A DNA stretch of 64,000 nucleotides from Edaphobacter flagellatus. Lineage in GTDB: Bacteria > Acidobacteriota > Terriglobia > Terriglobales > Acidobacteriaceae. The stretch spans positions 2,356,001-2,420,000 of the forward strand of contig NZ_CP073697.1 of NCBI RefSeq assembly GCF_025264665.1. Direction: 5' to 3'. Both the position numbers and the translations under genes were made by a program. Below are positions 53,364 through 63,385 of the stretch, piece after piece. Numbering within the stretch: position 1 is the first letter of the stretch; each line of letters opens with the position of its first letter. Under the pieces are notes generated by a model. The model was given only the letters and a program-made list of their open reading frames with translations. It had not been told where the DNA came from and did no database searches.

Positions 53364-56300
53364 TTAGAACGTCAACCGCACCGCCAACTGCACCTGACGC
53401 ACCTGATAGGAGTTGTTAGAGTTGGCAGCCGAAACCGTCCCGAACGTCGGCTGGTAGACCAGTGTCGAAGTTGGATTCGCCGGGTTCGTTGACGAGGTAT
53501 TCAGAATGTAGCCCGTCGTGTTAACTCCGGTTACATTCTGGTGGTTCGCCAGGTTGAAAGCTTCACCGATGAGTTCGAGGTTATACTTTTCGGCAATATT
53601 GAAGGTCTTCTGCGCACGCATATCGAGGTTGATGGTGCGCGGCTGACGGAACGTTGCGCGGCCGATCTGTGGGATGTAGCTAACGCCTGTTGCGCCGAGA
53701 CCCGAGCTCCACGACTCAAGACAGCCGCTGTTATAGCACTGGTTGGGATTGGTACCCGTGATCCCGAGCGTGTACGGCAAACCGGACTGCATCTGGAAAT
53801 ACGGCTTCAATGACCAGCCGTTCGCCAACCACTTCAGCGGACTTCCTGAAGACACTCCCGGAGCATTGAACACCGCCCAGCTAACAAACCGGCCACGAAT
53901 GTCGTTGCTTGAATTTGCGTAATTTGAACGCGCATTGGCAAACGGATCGAACCAGTTGTTGGTGCTTGGCTGGGTAGCTGTCGACTGGTTGAAGTCCAGC
54001 GCATGTGCCCAGGTATAGTGAGCATCGAAGCTGATGTACTTGGATGCGCGCTTCTGCACCTCGAACGTCAGCCCGTGGTAGTTAGAGTTGACATTCGACA
54101 CGACCTTGGTGATCGAGTTATATGCAGGATTTGGCGTGTTGAACGCGTAGTTGCTCGCCGAAGCACCTGTCTGTGTCTTGTTCGAATACATCTTCACAGG
54201 CAGGATTGTGCCGCACTGCAATGGACCGCAGCTTCCGTTCGTACCAGCGCCTACGGTGTAGTTGAAGGTATACGTTTTGGTAGGATCCAGATTGCTGTTG
54301 ATGTAGTTCACCAACTCGCGGCCCAGCGCGCCGATGTAGCTAACCGAGAGCACCGTCCCGTGACCGATCTCTTGCTGCACGGCCAAGTCAAACTGCTCAG
54401 CATAGGGATTCTGGAAGTTCTTGTCGAAATAGTAGACATTCGGTCCTACCGAGCCAGCCGGCGGAGTCGTCGTCGCGACCTGCGGGAATATCGGTGCTAC
54501 GACCGTGCCGTTAGACGCCGTGGTTGGGGTGAAGCTGTAGCTTGCCTGGCTGTTCGCCGAGCCGGTCTGGTAGTAGGTATTCAGCAGGTATGCATTGAAG
54601 ATGCGGCCGTAATAGAAGCCGAAGCCGCCACGAACGACCGTCTTGCCCGCCCCAAACGGGTCCCAGGCAAAACCAACACGGGGAGCAATGTTGTTCTTGT
54701 CACTTGGGTGGTTTGTTGTCTGCGGAATCGTCGTCAGATTGCTGTAGGGAGCAGGAAGGCTCTCGTAATCGTAGCGCGCGCCGAGATTGAGAGTAAGAGT
54801 AGGCGTAATCTTCCAGTCGTCCTGCACAAAGAAGCCATAGTCGACCGTAGACAGATCGAAGATGGCCTGCCCTATGCCCTGCGAGTAGCTGTTGTAGCAG
54901 GAATAGGTACCTACACCATTGCCCGTATTGTTGCAGGTGCGGCCACCCTTGCTTAACAGATCGCTGAAGTAGTTCACGATACTGCTGGAGTAGGTGTAGG
55001 AACCATTGCCCTGATAGAGATTATTTTGGAGATCGTAGTTGTGGACAACATCCCCACCGAACTTCAGGTTGTGCTTGCCCAACAGGTAGCTGGCCGTATC
55101 GCCAATCTGCCACTTACGCTCATCAGGATAGGCGAAGCGGAAGCTGTAGTACGGCGCACCCATGTTGAAGCCTGCCGAAGTAAACAGGGCCACATACGTG
55201 GGAACTCCGGTCGCACCAGTCAGATTCTGCTTTGTGTAAGCACTGGGAGTCTGAAGTCCTTCGTTATTCAGCTCGCGGCCATACTGATAGCGAAGTTCGT
55301 TGCTCAGCTTTGAAGTAAAGAGGCTTTCGAGAACCGCAACGCCGTAATCAAGCTTCACGAAGTCCGTACCAAAGGAATCGATCGCATAGGGATTGGTTCC
55401 CTGCGTCTGCACTCCGCCGGGAGAATCCCAGCGCATGCGGTGATAGAGAGCGCTCAGATGCTGCTTCTGATTGATCTGCCAGTCGAGCTTCGGTGTATTG
55501 ATGGTTTGGTCGCCACGGCGCGGAACCGGACCGAGGTCGCCAAGGAGAGCCTGCAACTGCTGGTTATATGCCGAAGCACCCGCAGCGTAGCTGTTGTACT
55601 TCAAACGCGCTGCCAGCAAGCAGGCCTGCTGGTCGATCGTGCTTGCTGCCGGAGACCCCGTCACAGCACCTGTTGCAAGATTGCAGGAATAGCCGGCCGG
55701 CAGATTCGCGTCCGGTGTCGTAAAGAACGAAGAAGGATTCAGTGCTTTGGCCGTACCAGGGAAATTTCTCTTGAACTGGTCAAATGCATAGAACCAGAAC
55801 AACCGGTCCTTGATGAGGGGGCCACCAATGCCAAACCCATACTGGTTGCGATTGTCCTTTGGCTTGTACGGCGCGGTAATGTACTGGCCGGTAGTCGAGT
55901 TGTATGTTGTGTTCGTCGCGAAGGGCTGGAAGGCCGAGCGGCTCGAATTGCGGTTGTAGAAGTAAATCTCTCCATGCAGCGTGTTGCCGCCGCTCTTTGT
56001 TACCGAGTTCACCACGCCGCCGACTGCGCGGCCAAGCTCAGCCGAGTAGACGCCCGTATTCACCTGGAACTCACGGACCGCCGCCTGCGAGGTCGAATAA
56101 CCTGCACGTGTACGTCCGCGCTCTTCGGAATAAAACGCCTGGTTGTCGTCGGCGCCGTCGATCTGCACGTTATTCAACAGTGGGCTGATCGCACGGAAGC
56201 TCAGCAAACCAAAGCCGTCCGAGTTCGCCGTCACGCCGGGCGTTGTCAACGCCAGGGCCGACCAGCGGCGGTTATTGATCGGAATGTTCTCGATCTCATG

Positions 56301-56726
56301 ATTCGACAGATGACCGCCATAAGCTGGCGAATCGAAGTTCAGCACCGGTGCCTCGGCTGTGACCTCAACCATTTGCGAGACATCGCCGGTTTTCAGGTGA
56401 GGATTGAGTGCTGTAACGGAGTTGACTTCAACGATGACACCATTTTCGCGACGCTCGGAGAAGCCCTGCCCCGTGAAGGTTACGGTATACGTGCCAGGCG
56501 CTAGCAGCGGCGCACGAAACAGTCCAGAACCGTCCGTCGTCACTTGCACGTCTGCATTGGTCGCATTGTTGTGAATCACTACCTTGGCGTTCGGAATCGC
56601 CGCATCGGATTCATCCGTTACCGTTCCGGCGATTCCACCCTGAGTCGTGGACTGCGCATAACCGGCGAGGCAGGCTGTGCCACTTAACAAAGCGATCGCT
56701 ACGATTTTTTTCAGATTCTCGATCAT
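53364..56726 (-). CDS. Oar-like TonB-dependent receptor with carboxypeptidase-regulatory N-domain
   Basis: A 1120-residue receptor. The ATG at 56726 (AGGAG nine bases upstream) gives a signal peptide (IVAIALLSGTACLAGYAQ, about 7-24), a carboxypeptidase-regulatory-like domain (about 30-110, GTVTDESDAAIPNAKVVI), a plug domain (about 125-260, with LNNVQIDGADDNQAF and GGVVNSVTKSGGNTLHG) and a barrel ending RQVQLAVRLTF. The longer open frame upstream (to 56939) encodes no signal peptide at its start and is treated as leader. Shared text with the receptor downstream (SQAAVREF) indicates they are paralogues. Substrate unknown. Confidence 0.93.
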   Translation of the reverse strand: MIENLKKIVAIALLSGTACLAGYAQSTTQGGIAGTVTDESDAAIPNAKVVIHNNATNADVQVTTDGSGLFRAPLLAPGTYTVTFTGQGFSERRENGVIVEVNSVTALNPHLKTGDVSQMVEVTAEAPVLNFDSPAYGGHLSNHEIENIPINNRRWSALALTTPGVTANSDGFGLLSFRAISPLLNNVQIDGADDNQAFYSEERGRTRAGYSTSQAAVREFQVNTGVYSAELGRAVGGVVNSVTKSGGNTLHGEIYFYNRNSSRSAFQPFATNTTYNSTTGQYITAPYKPKDNRNQYGFGIGGPLIKDRLFWFYAFDQFKRNFPGTAKALNPSSFFTTPDANLPAGYSCNLATGAVTGSPAASTIDQQACLLAARLKYNSYAAGASAYNQQLQALLGDLGPVPRRGDQTINTPKLDWQINQKQHLSALYHRMRWDSPGGVQTQGTNPYAIDSFGTDFVKLDYGVAVLESLFTSKLSNELRYQYGRELNNEGLQTPSAYTKQNLTGATGVPTYVALFTSAGFNMGAPYYSFRFAYPDERKWQIGDTASYLLGKHNLKFGGDVVHNYDLQNNLYQGNGSYTYSSSIVNYFSDLLSKGGRTCNNTGNGVGTYSCYNSYSQGIGQAIFDLSTVDYGFFVQDDWKITPTLTLNLGARYDYESLPAPYSNLTTIPQTTNHPSDKNNIAPRVGFAWDPFGAGKTVVRGGFGFYYGRIFNAYLLNTYYQTGSANSQASYSFTPTTASNGTVVAPIFPQVATTTPPAGSVGPNVYYFDKNFQNPYAEQFDLAVQQEIGHGTVLSVSYIGALGRELVNYINSNLDPTKTYTFNYTVGAGTNGSCGPLQCGTILPVKMYSNKTQTGASASNYAFNTPNPAYNSITKVVSNVNSNYHGLTFEVQKRASKYISFDAHYTWAHALDFNQSTATQPSTNNWFDPFANARSNYANSSNDIRGRFVSWAVFNAPGVSSGSPLKWLANGWSLKPYFQMQSGLPYTLGITGTNPNQCYNSGCLESWSSGLGATGVSYIPQIGRATFRQPRTINLDMRAQKTFNIAEKYNLELIGEAFNLANHQNVTGVNTTGYILNTSSTNPANPTSTLVYQPTFGTVSAANSNNSYQVRQVQLAVRLTF

Positions 56727-56999
56727 GATTTTGGTCTCCTGAAAACGTCCTTGCCCGGCAAATCGGTGCGCAGCCGCTTTCGCGTCTTTTGGGTTTCCCG
56801 TAAATGTGCAGATTTCCCACACCGTGATGAACTCACGGATCAGCCCTTTATCGGAAGGGTACGGCCCGGTCACAAATCGATCCGAGCAACCTGTCGACGA
56901 TGCCTGCTTCTCTAAGCGGAAGCAACGCATCGGATACAACTGAGTGGGTCTTGTGTAGGTTTAGTTTATCTCTGCGAGTAGAATTGGTGTGTAAATAGA

Positions 57000-58100
57000 A
57001 TGTTTATTGATGAGGCAAAGATCCGGCTGAAGGCCGGCGACGGGGGCAACGGTTGCATGGCCTTCCGGCGTGAAAAGTTTGTTCCGCGAGGCGGTCCATC
57101 GGGTGGCGACGGTGGCCATGGAGGCGACATCCTTATGTCTTCCTCATTGAGCCACAATACTTTAGTCCACTTTCGCTTCAACCCGGAACACAAGTCGGAA
57201 CGCGGCGAGCACGGCATGGGCTCTAACATGTCCGGCCAATCCGGCAAGGCTCTGCACCTCGAAGTCCCGGTCGGAACGCTGGTCTATGACGAAGACACCG
57301 GGGAGCTGCTGCACGACTTTACCCGTCCCAACCAGACCATCATCGTCGCTCGTGGTGGACGTGGTGGACGTGGCAATCAGCACTTCGCCACCTCGACGCA
57401 TCAGGCTCCGCGGGAGCACGAGCTGGGCCGCGCTGGCGAAGAGCGCCATCTGCGTCTTGAGCTGCGTCTGCTGGCCGACGCAGGACTTGTCGGTTACCCC
57501 AACGTCGGCAAATCGACGCTCATTTCGCGGCTCTCCGCAGCAAGGCCGAAGATTGCCAACTATGCTTTCACCACGCTGGAGCCGAACCTGGGCGTTGTTA
57601 AGGTTGGCGAGTTTCCGCATGAGCAATCGTTTGTTATTGCCGACCTGCCGGGCCTCATCGAAGGCGCACATCTCGGTGCGGGACTTGGCGTGCAGTTCCT
57701 CAAACACATTGAGCGCACCAGCGTCATCGTTCACCTCGTCGATGTCTCTGATGCATCGGGGAGACCCGATCCGGTTGAAGACTTCAAGGTCATCACAGAG
57801 GAGCTAGCCAGCTTCGACCCCGAGTTGCCGAAGCGTCCCACCATCCTCGTCGCCTCGAAGGCCGATGTCGCCAATCCGGACAAGCTGAAAAAGCTGACGA
57901 CCTACGCCAAGCGCCGCAAGATGCCAATCTATCCGATCTCGGCCGTCACTGGCGAAGGCATCGAAGCGCTGAAGTACGCGATTGCGAAGGCCGTCGCTGA
58001 ACATCGCCCCTCGCCTGTCGATACAGAGCCGTCCGAGGCAGTGAAGCCCAAGGCCCCTTATCCTCCACCGGCTCCATCGGCACGCCGCAGCCGCCGCTGA
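57000..58100 (+). CDS. obgE: Obg GTPase (CgtA/ObgE)
   Basis: A 366-residue essential GTPase involved in 50S ribosome assembly, ppGpp response and cell-cycle control. The N-terminal Obg fold is Gly-rich ([28 protein letters not shown], about 10-50). The GTPase core has GYPNVGKST (about 166-174), [16 protein letters not shown], and ASKAD for the NKxD element. The C-terminal tail is short and basic-Pro-rich ([14 protein letters not shown]), without the TGS-like domain of some homologues. It is convergent with the orphan permease, only 4 bases apart. Orthology is clear. Confidence 0.96.
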   Translation: MFIDEAKIRLKAGDGGNGCMAFRREKFVPRGGPSGGDGGHGGDILMSSSLSHNTLVHFRFNPEHKSERGEHGMGSNMSGQSGKALHLEVPVGTLVYDEDTGELLHDFTRPNQTIIVARGGRGGRGNQHFATSTHQAPREHELGRAGEERHLRLELRLLADAGLVGYPNVGKSTLISRLSAARPKIANYAFTTLEPNLGVVKVGEFPHEQSFVIADLPGLIEGAHLGAGLGVQFLKHIERTSVIVHLVDVSDASGRPDPVEDFKVITEELASFDPELPKRPTILVASKADVANPDKLKKLTTYAKRRKMPIYPISAVTGEGIEALKYAIAKAVAEHRPSPVDTEPSEAVKPKAPYPPPAPSARRSRR

Positions 58101-58104
58101 CGTA

Positions 58105-60624
58105 CTACTCTGATCGCAGCACCTCCGACGGCTCAACCGAAGCAGCCTTGCGTGCCGGAAGCAGCGCCGCCACGACAGCTACCAGGGCGATCATCGCGAC
58201 TGCCAGCGTCAGTACATAGGGATCGTTTGGCGTGACGCCGAACAGCTGGCTGCGCAGCAGCCGCCCCAGCAGGATGGCCAGCGGAACGCCGATGATGATT
58301 CCAACGCTCGCCAGCTTCAGCACATCGCTGAAGACCAGCCGCGAGACCAGCCATCGCGACGAGCCCAGCGCCATGCGGATACCGATCTCCTTCGTGCGCT
58401 GCGCCGTCGTATAGGCCATCACGCCGTAGAGGCCGACGCCGGCCAACAATGTCGCCAGCAGGCCGAAGGCGATGGCGAGCAACGCGATCATGCGCTCGTT
58501 CTCCATGTCCTGGTTGATCTGGTCGTCCATCGTGCGCAGATCGTCGATCGCGAGCAGTGGATCAACCGAGGCGACTGTCCTGCGAATGTTTGCGAAGACC
58601 GTCTCTGGCGGCGTCTGCGTGCGCACGTAGTACGAGAGCGAGCGATTGAGGTCCGAGCCTGCCATCTGCTCCAGCGGAGCATACATCGACGGACGAATCT
58701 CGCCGCGAAGGTCCGTTTGCACAAAGTCGCGCGTCACACCGACGATCTCCGTATCGAAGGGGTGATTATCTCCACCGCCGTCGTACAGTCTCTGCCCGAT
58801 GGCCTTGCTCGCCGAACCGAAGTATCGCTTCGCCAGCGTCTCGTTAACAACCACTACTTTTGGATGGGCAGCATCATCGCTCTCAGTAATGCCTCGGCCA
58901 GCGAGCAGTGGAATGCGTGATGTCTCCAAAAGACCGGGACTGATGTTCATCTTTGTTGCGTCGACGTCTTCATCCGGTGCTGCCTTGTACCCGGCAAAGG
59001 TGACGCTGCCGGAGTGCGACGACTGTCCCAGCAGAGGACTGTTCGCTGCTCCGACGCTCTCCACGCCGGGCATCGCGCGCAGCGCCTCCAGCATGCGCAG
59101 ACGCACCGCCGACAGACGCGTCGCATCGTAGCCCGACAGTTTGGGGTCAAGCGTGAAGCCCACCAGATGATCTGTCCTGAAGCCGACATCGTGCGAGCGC
59201 AGCTGCTGCATCGTTCGCACAAACAGCCCCGCGCCGACCAGTAGCAGAAGGCTCAGGCAGATCTGCGCACCGACAACGAAACGCCGGAAGCCCAGCGCAG
59301 CACCTGTGCCCGTCGATGTCTGCGAGCGCAGCGCCTTCATCAGGTCAGGCCGCAGCATCTGCACTGCAGGAGCCAGGCTGAAGAAGATGCTGACCACGAT
59401 CGCAATCGCGAAGTTGAAGACCAGCAGCCGTCCGTCCAGCGATGTGCTGAAAGGGCTTCCCGTCTTGTCAAAGTGCTTCGTCAGCAGGCCGACTGCCACG
59501 GGAGCGAGCGTGAGGCCGATCGCGCCGCCACCGATGCCGATCAGCAGGCCCTCCAGCAGAAGCTGTTGCACGATCCTTCCCGAACGCGCCCCCAACGCAT
59601 AGCGTAGTGAGAACTCCCGCACACGCCCCGCCGAGCGCACCAGCAGCAGGCTGGCAACGTTGACCGCCGCAATCAGCAGCACCAGCGCAGCCATGCCCAT
59701 CATCACCAGCAGAGGCGTTTGATAGTCCTCGCGGTTGTACGAGAAGCCGCGTGCCGCAGGCTGCACCAACAAGCGGCTGTTCGTCAGATATTGATCGGTA
59801 AAACTTTTCGAGGACGTACCCAGCGCCTTCAGCTCGTCGGCACGCAGAGCGTGCCACAGCGGAGCGCACATGACCTCCGCCTGCTTCGTCGTCACACCAT
59901 CCTTCAGACGCCCTACGATATTCATCCAGCGGTCGGTGTGGTCAGTCAACGCCTTGTCCCGGCCGGGCATGACCTCACCGAGCATCGACATTGGCACAAA
60001 AAGAGCCGGCGTCTCGCCCCATACCGCGCTATGAAAGTTTGGCCCTGTGACTCCGACCACCTTGAACGGATGTCCGTTCAGCGAGATGTTCTGCCCCACG
60101 ATGGAAGCATCGCCACCTGTGTGCTTCTGCCAATAGTAGTAGCTCAGCACCATGACGGGAGCGGCGTCTTTCTGCTCGTCCTCGGCCTGCGAGAAGAATC
60201 GTCCCAGCGCCGGAGCCACGCCCAGCATCGTGAAGTAGTTGCCGCTGACGATCTCGGCCTCAGCAAACTCCGACGAGCCATTGCGGGTAAGCGCCACGTC
60301 CGCCTTCGATGTGGCTGCCAGCGCCTCAAACGCCTGCGACTTATCGCGCAGATCGCGATACATCGGATACGAGAAATAGCTTTCGATGCCGCCGCCGTGC
60401 GAGCTCGAATGCCCGCGCCACGCCTTGCCCGTGCCCTGCAGATACACCAGCTGCTGCGGCTTATACACTGGCAGCGCACGCAACAAAGCCTGATCCAGTA
60501 GCGAGAAGATCGCCGTATTCGCGCCTACACCCAACGCCAGCGTCAGCACCACCGTCAGCGTAAAGGCAGGGGAGCGCCGCAGCTGCCGCAGCGCAAATCG
60601 AAGATCATTCAACGTGTTCTGCAT
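58105..60624 (-). CDS. MacB/FtsX-type ABC transporter orphan permease (ADOP family)
   Basis: An 839-residue inner-membrane permease. It begins DLRFALRQLRRSPAFTLTVV, a typical start of the acidobacterial duplicated orphan permease family, with a MacB_PCD periplasmic core and FtsX domain (about 20-410), repeated in the second half (about 430-839). Membrane helices occur near 20-40, 280-300, 330-380, 420-445 and in the last 150 residues. No ATPase gene is adjacent, which explains the name; the ATPase partner must be elsewhere. Its transport role is unknown. The ATG has GAGG about 11 bases upstream. Confidence 0.92.
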   Translation of the reverse strand: MQNTLNDLRFALRQLRRSPAFTLTVVLTLALGVGANTAIFSLLDQALLRALPVYKPQQLVYLQGTGKAWRGHSSSHGGGIESYFSYPMYRDLRDKSQAFEALAATSKADVALTRNGSSEFAEAEIVSGNYFTMLGVAPALGRFFSQAEDEQKDAAPVMVLSYYYWQKHTGGDASIVGQNISLNGHPFKVVGVTGPNFHSAVWGETPALFVPMSMLGEVMPGRDKALTDHTDRWMNIVGRLKDGVTTKQAEVMCAPLWHALRADELKALGTSSKSFTDQYLTNSRLLVQPAARGFSYNREDYQTPLLVMMGMAALVLLIAAVNVASLLLVRSAGRVREFSLRYALGARSGRIVQQLLLEGLLIGIGGGAIGLTLAPVAVGLLTKHFDKTGSPFSTSLDGRLLVFNFAIAIVVSIFFSLAPAVQMLRPDLMKALRSQTSTGTGAALGFRRFVVGAQICLSLLLLVGAGLFVRTMQQLRSHDVGFRTDHLVGFTLDPKLSGYDATRLSAVRLRMLEALRAMPGVESVGAANSPLLGQSSHSGSVTFAGYKAAPDEDVDATKMNISPGLLETSRIPLLAGRGITESDDAAHPKVVVVNETLAKRYFGSASKAIGQRLYDGGGDNHPFDTEIVGVTRDFVQTDLRGEIRPSMYAPLEQMAGSDLNRSLSYYVRTQTPPETVFANIRRTVASVDPLLAIDDLRTMDDQINQDMENERMIALLAIAFGLLATLLAGVGLYGVMAYTTAQRTKEIGIRMALGSSRWLVSRLVFSDVLKLASVGIIIGVPLAILLGRLLRSQLFGVTPNDPYVLTLAVAMIALVAVVAALLPARKAASVEPSEVLRSE

Positions 60625-60948
60625 GGCGTTTATAGCCTCCAGTGTTCGAGCCAGGATTCTTCACCTTCGGTGAAAGCAGTTCGATCTCCATTGCCCCTAC
60701 ACAGATTTTCAGCGACTTAGCCGCGGTGGATCAAAACGACCTGTCCGCATCTGCAAAAACGCGTCCGCAATTGGACACTGGCAATGCGGCGCTCAGAACT
60801 CTGCACCAGCCCGCATCCAACCACAAAGAGACAAGCACGGCGCCGCCAGTCACAAAAGGTTGCCAAGTCATAGTCCGCACCAGCCCAAAGCCACCTGTAT
60901 CACCACTTGCCTGCGATACCCTTAAAACGAATGCGAGGCTACTCCCCA

Positions 60949-61461
60949 ATGATGAAACGCTACACCCTTATCCTTTTTGCAGTTCTTCTCCTGGTCGTTC
61001 CCGCTGCGCTCCATGCTCAGATTGCCGCCTACGGCACCGTGGGCGGAGCAGCCTTTGGCAACGCACCCGTCAATCTCGGCTACGGCGGCATGGTCGGCGT
61101 CTACAAAGCCAGCGGACACGTGCTTCACACCGTTTCCGTCGGAGGCGACCTGCGCGGCTCTTTCATGGGACGCGACGGCTTTCACTTCAACACCTTCGCC
61201 GTCGGCCCGCGTGTCTCCTTCAACCCGCATGTGATTCCGCTGCATCCGTATGTAGAAGGACTCATCGGTTTGGGCAACTACAACCGAGGCAAGAACACCT
61301 CGTCCAGCAACCACTTCAACTACCAGGTCGTCGGAGGACTCGACGCCACGATCCTGCCGCGCATCGATTGGCGCGTCGTCGATATCGCCTACAGCGCCGT
61401 CACCAGCAACAGTGTCCGCGCGACCACCTTCTCTACTGGACTCGTCGTTCGACTCTGGTAA
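60949..61461 (+). CDS. Small outer-membrane-beta-barrel-like protein
   Basis: A 170-residue exported protein: signal peptide (MKRYTLILFAVLLLVVPAAL, cleavage near LHA-Q) followed by a Gly/Ala/Tyr-rich beta-like sequence (AAYGTVGGAAFGNAPVNLGY, GDLRGSFMGRDGFHF) and a C-terminal strand ending FSTGLVVRLW. It resembles small 8-stranded OmpA/OmpX-type barrels, but no family was recognised. GAGG lies about 11 bases before the ATG at 60949. It converges on the hydrolase gene. Exposure and function are unknown. Confidence 0.8.
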   Translation: MMKRYTLILFAVLLLVVPAALHAQIAAYGTVGGAAFGNAPVNLGYGGMVGVYKASGHVLHTVSVGGDLRGSFMGRDGFHFNTFAVGPRVSFNPHVIPLHPYVEGLIGLGNYNRGKNTSSSNHFNYQVVGGLDATILPRIDWRVVDIAYSAVTSNSVRATTFSTGLVVRLW

Positions 61462-61476
61462 GGACGAATCAGTCGG

Positions 61477-62706
61477 TCAGCGGGACGTTCCTGCACTTGC
61501 AGTCTCGCTGGCCGGCTGACTCGCTAACTTGCTCGTTTGTTCGCGCAGATTCTTGAACGCGTGATACACGAACGACCCCAGAAACCATCCGTCCATGTAC
61601 TTGTATGGCGTCTCGCCCGTCGTGTAATGTCCGCACGGCAGCACCTTTGAGACGTAATCCACCTTCAGACGGTCGAAGTTCTTCAACACGTCCAGCGAGA
61701 ACTCGCGGATGAATGTCAGATCATACGTCGCATGCACCACCAGCACTTGCTTCCGTTGTGCTGCGAAGCGATCCATATAGGACATCGGGCTGATTGCTGC
61801 GAAGATCTTCCGTACATCCTGCTGCGTCAGATCCTCCTGCTCAAATGACGCGCGAATATGCCGTGTGCTCTGCCCCGTCCACACTACATCGCCGAACTGC
61901 GTCGAAGCATGGTTGAACGCGCACACCCTCAGCCGCGGATCGAACGCCGCCGCAATAAACGCATAGCAACTTCCCAAGCTCGTCCCCAGCACGCCGAAGT
62001 GCTCATAACCCTGCTGCTCCAGCCAATCAATACAGCTGCGGATATCCACCACCGCCTGACGACATGCTGAGATCGTCCTGCCGATGTTCGAGCTCACCGC
62101 ATAATCCGACCGCTCCAGCTCCGCCGGTCGCCGAATATCGTGATATGGCTTCGACAGCCGCAGCGCCGAGATGCCGAACCGGTTGAACAGCGTGCACAGC
62201 GCATTGTGGCTGAACGCGTCCGCGTTCCACTGCGGCATCACGATAATGGCCTGCTTCGGCCTGCCCACCTGCTTTTCCGCCGGAGCCGGATACCACCGCG
62301 CATTCACAACATCGTTCTCCGGATAGCGCGTGCTGACCGGCGAGGTGAAGCGCAGAAACTCCGCCTTCACGCCCTCGCCCGATTCCTCCAGACGCCGCCA
62401 CTCCGCTGCCTGCTCCAGCGTCTCCGGCCGCACGTTGGTCGGAAATAACTGCGGATGGCGCTTCTCCAGGCGAAAGTCTGTCGGCACCTCATACCCAAAG
62501 AAGTCATCGGCCCGCGCCACAAGCGACTCGTTCAAGCGAACCATCCACTCAAACTCCGAATCAGAGTCGCTCAACCCGGCCCCATCAACAAAATCCGCGA
62601 GCCAGTCCTCGCCCCACTCCAAAGGCCGCACTACGCGGTTCGTATCACGAGTGGTCAGCGCGGTCTCCCACGCATACATCCACTTCGCATAAAGCTTTTT
62701 GAGCAT
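61477..62706 (-). CDS. Alpha/beta hydrolase (ABHD18-like)
   Basis: A 409-residue cytoplasmic alpha/beta-hydrolase. The nucleophile elbow is VLGTSLGSCYAF with Ser243, preceded by an unusually long N-terminal region (about 1-150) that contains FGYEVPTDFRLEKRHPQLFP and a Trp-rich start. The likely acid is in VVHATYDLTF (Asp, about 325) and the His in LPCGHYTTGETPY. The overall layout resembles the ABHD18/DUF2048 group, whose physiological substrates are not settled. No signal peptide. It is convergent with the outer-membrane-like gene. Confidence 0.8.
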   Translation of the reverse strand: MLKKLYAKWMYAWETALTTRDTNRVVRPLEWGEDWLADFVDGAGLSDSDSEFEWMVRLNESLVARADDFFGYEVPTDFRLEKRHPQLFPTNVRPETLEQAAEWRRLEESGEGVKAEFLRFTSPVSTRYPENDVVNARWYPAPAEKQVGRPKQAIIVMPQWNADAFSHNALCTLFNRFGISALRLSKPYHDIRRPAELERSDYAVSSNIGRTISACRQAVVDIRSCIDWLEQQGYEHFGVLGTSLGSCYAFIAAAFDPRLRVCAFNHASTQFGDVVWTGQSTRHIRASFEQEDLTQQDVRKIFAAISPMSYMDRFAAQRKQVLVVHATYDLTFIREFSLDVLKNFDRLKVDYVSKVLPCGHYTTGETPYKYMDGWFLGSFVYHAFKNLREQTSKLASQPASETASAGTSR

Positions 62707-62826
62707 TATCTAAGTTTATCAAGCTACCCTATGTCCTCAAATTATTGACTTGACGTCATAGCGATACCAGCTTAGTTTGCGGCTGGCACAACATCTGGAA
62801 AATTTCTTGAAGGTACAATTCGCCAT

Positions 62827-63339
62827 ATGCAACCGCTTCGCATGTTCGTCTTTTTCCTTTTACTGCCTCTCTGTTCGCAAGCTCAAAACTTGACACCCAC
62901 TAAATCAGACTTCAAGGCGTCAGCTCAGAGCGTGATCAAACAATCTTCCAACTGGAAGGCCACGATTGATCAGGTCAAGACAGATGATCTTGATGTAAAG
63001 TTTGCTATCGGCAAAGAAATCGAAAAAGCCAAGGAAATCGCTTTGTTGAATTACAACATGACCATTTCGTGGGCTCGGCGCGTGCAGACAGACGAAAGTC
63101 TCTATGCTGAAGTTAATTACTTCTCACAACTCCAGTCATTTCAAAGCTCAGTTGATAATCTCTCAAGTATCTTGGGCACCTTCACCATGAATAGCGTAAA
63201 GGATCAAAAGAAGGCGAATGATTGGAGCTATGCCCTTACCGAGTTGTCGACAGGCCCCATTAATATTGCTTGGCAGACCGGCATGGTCTATACGTTAGAC
63301 CACATTCAACGTTCAGAGGCACTTTGCAAGTCCAAGTGA
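62827..63339 (+). CDS. Predicted secreted protein of unknown function
   Basis: A 170-residue protein with a signal peptide (residues 1-20, FFLLLPLCSQA-Q). The mature part is mostly helical, with few Cys and Pro residues, including KATIDQVKTDDLDVKFAIGK and a KEIEKAKEIALLNY amphipathic helix. No family was recognised. Base composition is near 47% GC, clearly lower than the surrounding coding regions, suggesting horizontal acquisition or relaxed selection. No partner is evident. Confidence 0.78.
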   Translation: MQPLRMFVFFLLLPLCSQAQNLTPTKSDFKASAQSVIKQSSNWKATIDQVKTDDLDVKFAIGKEIEKAKEIALLNYNMTISWARRVQTDESLYAEVNYFSQLQSFQSSVDNLSSILGTFTMNSVKDQKKANDWSYALTELSTGPINIAWQTGMVYTLDHIQRSEALCKSK

Positions 63340-63385
63340 AGTAAGAATTGGCAATTCCAGATTTTCTACACCCACACATAGTCCC

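Noticed and set aside
56745..56810. Possible c-di-GMP riboswitch before the receptor at 53364-56726
   Set aside because: Only short junction-like words (GGGAAACC, GACGCGAAAGC) are present; the conserved stems and receptor loops of the class cannot be drawn.
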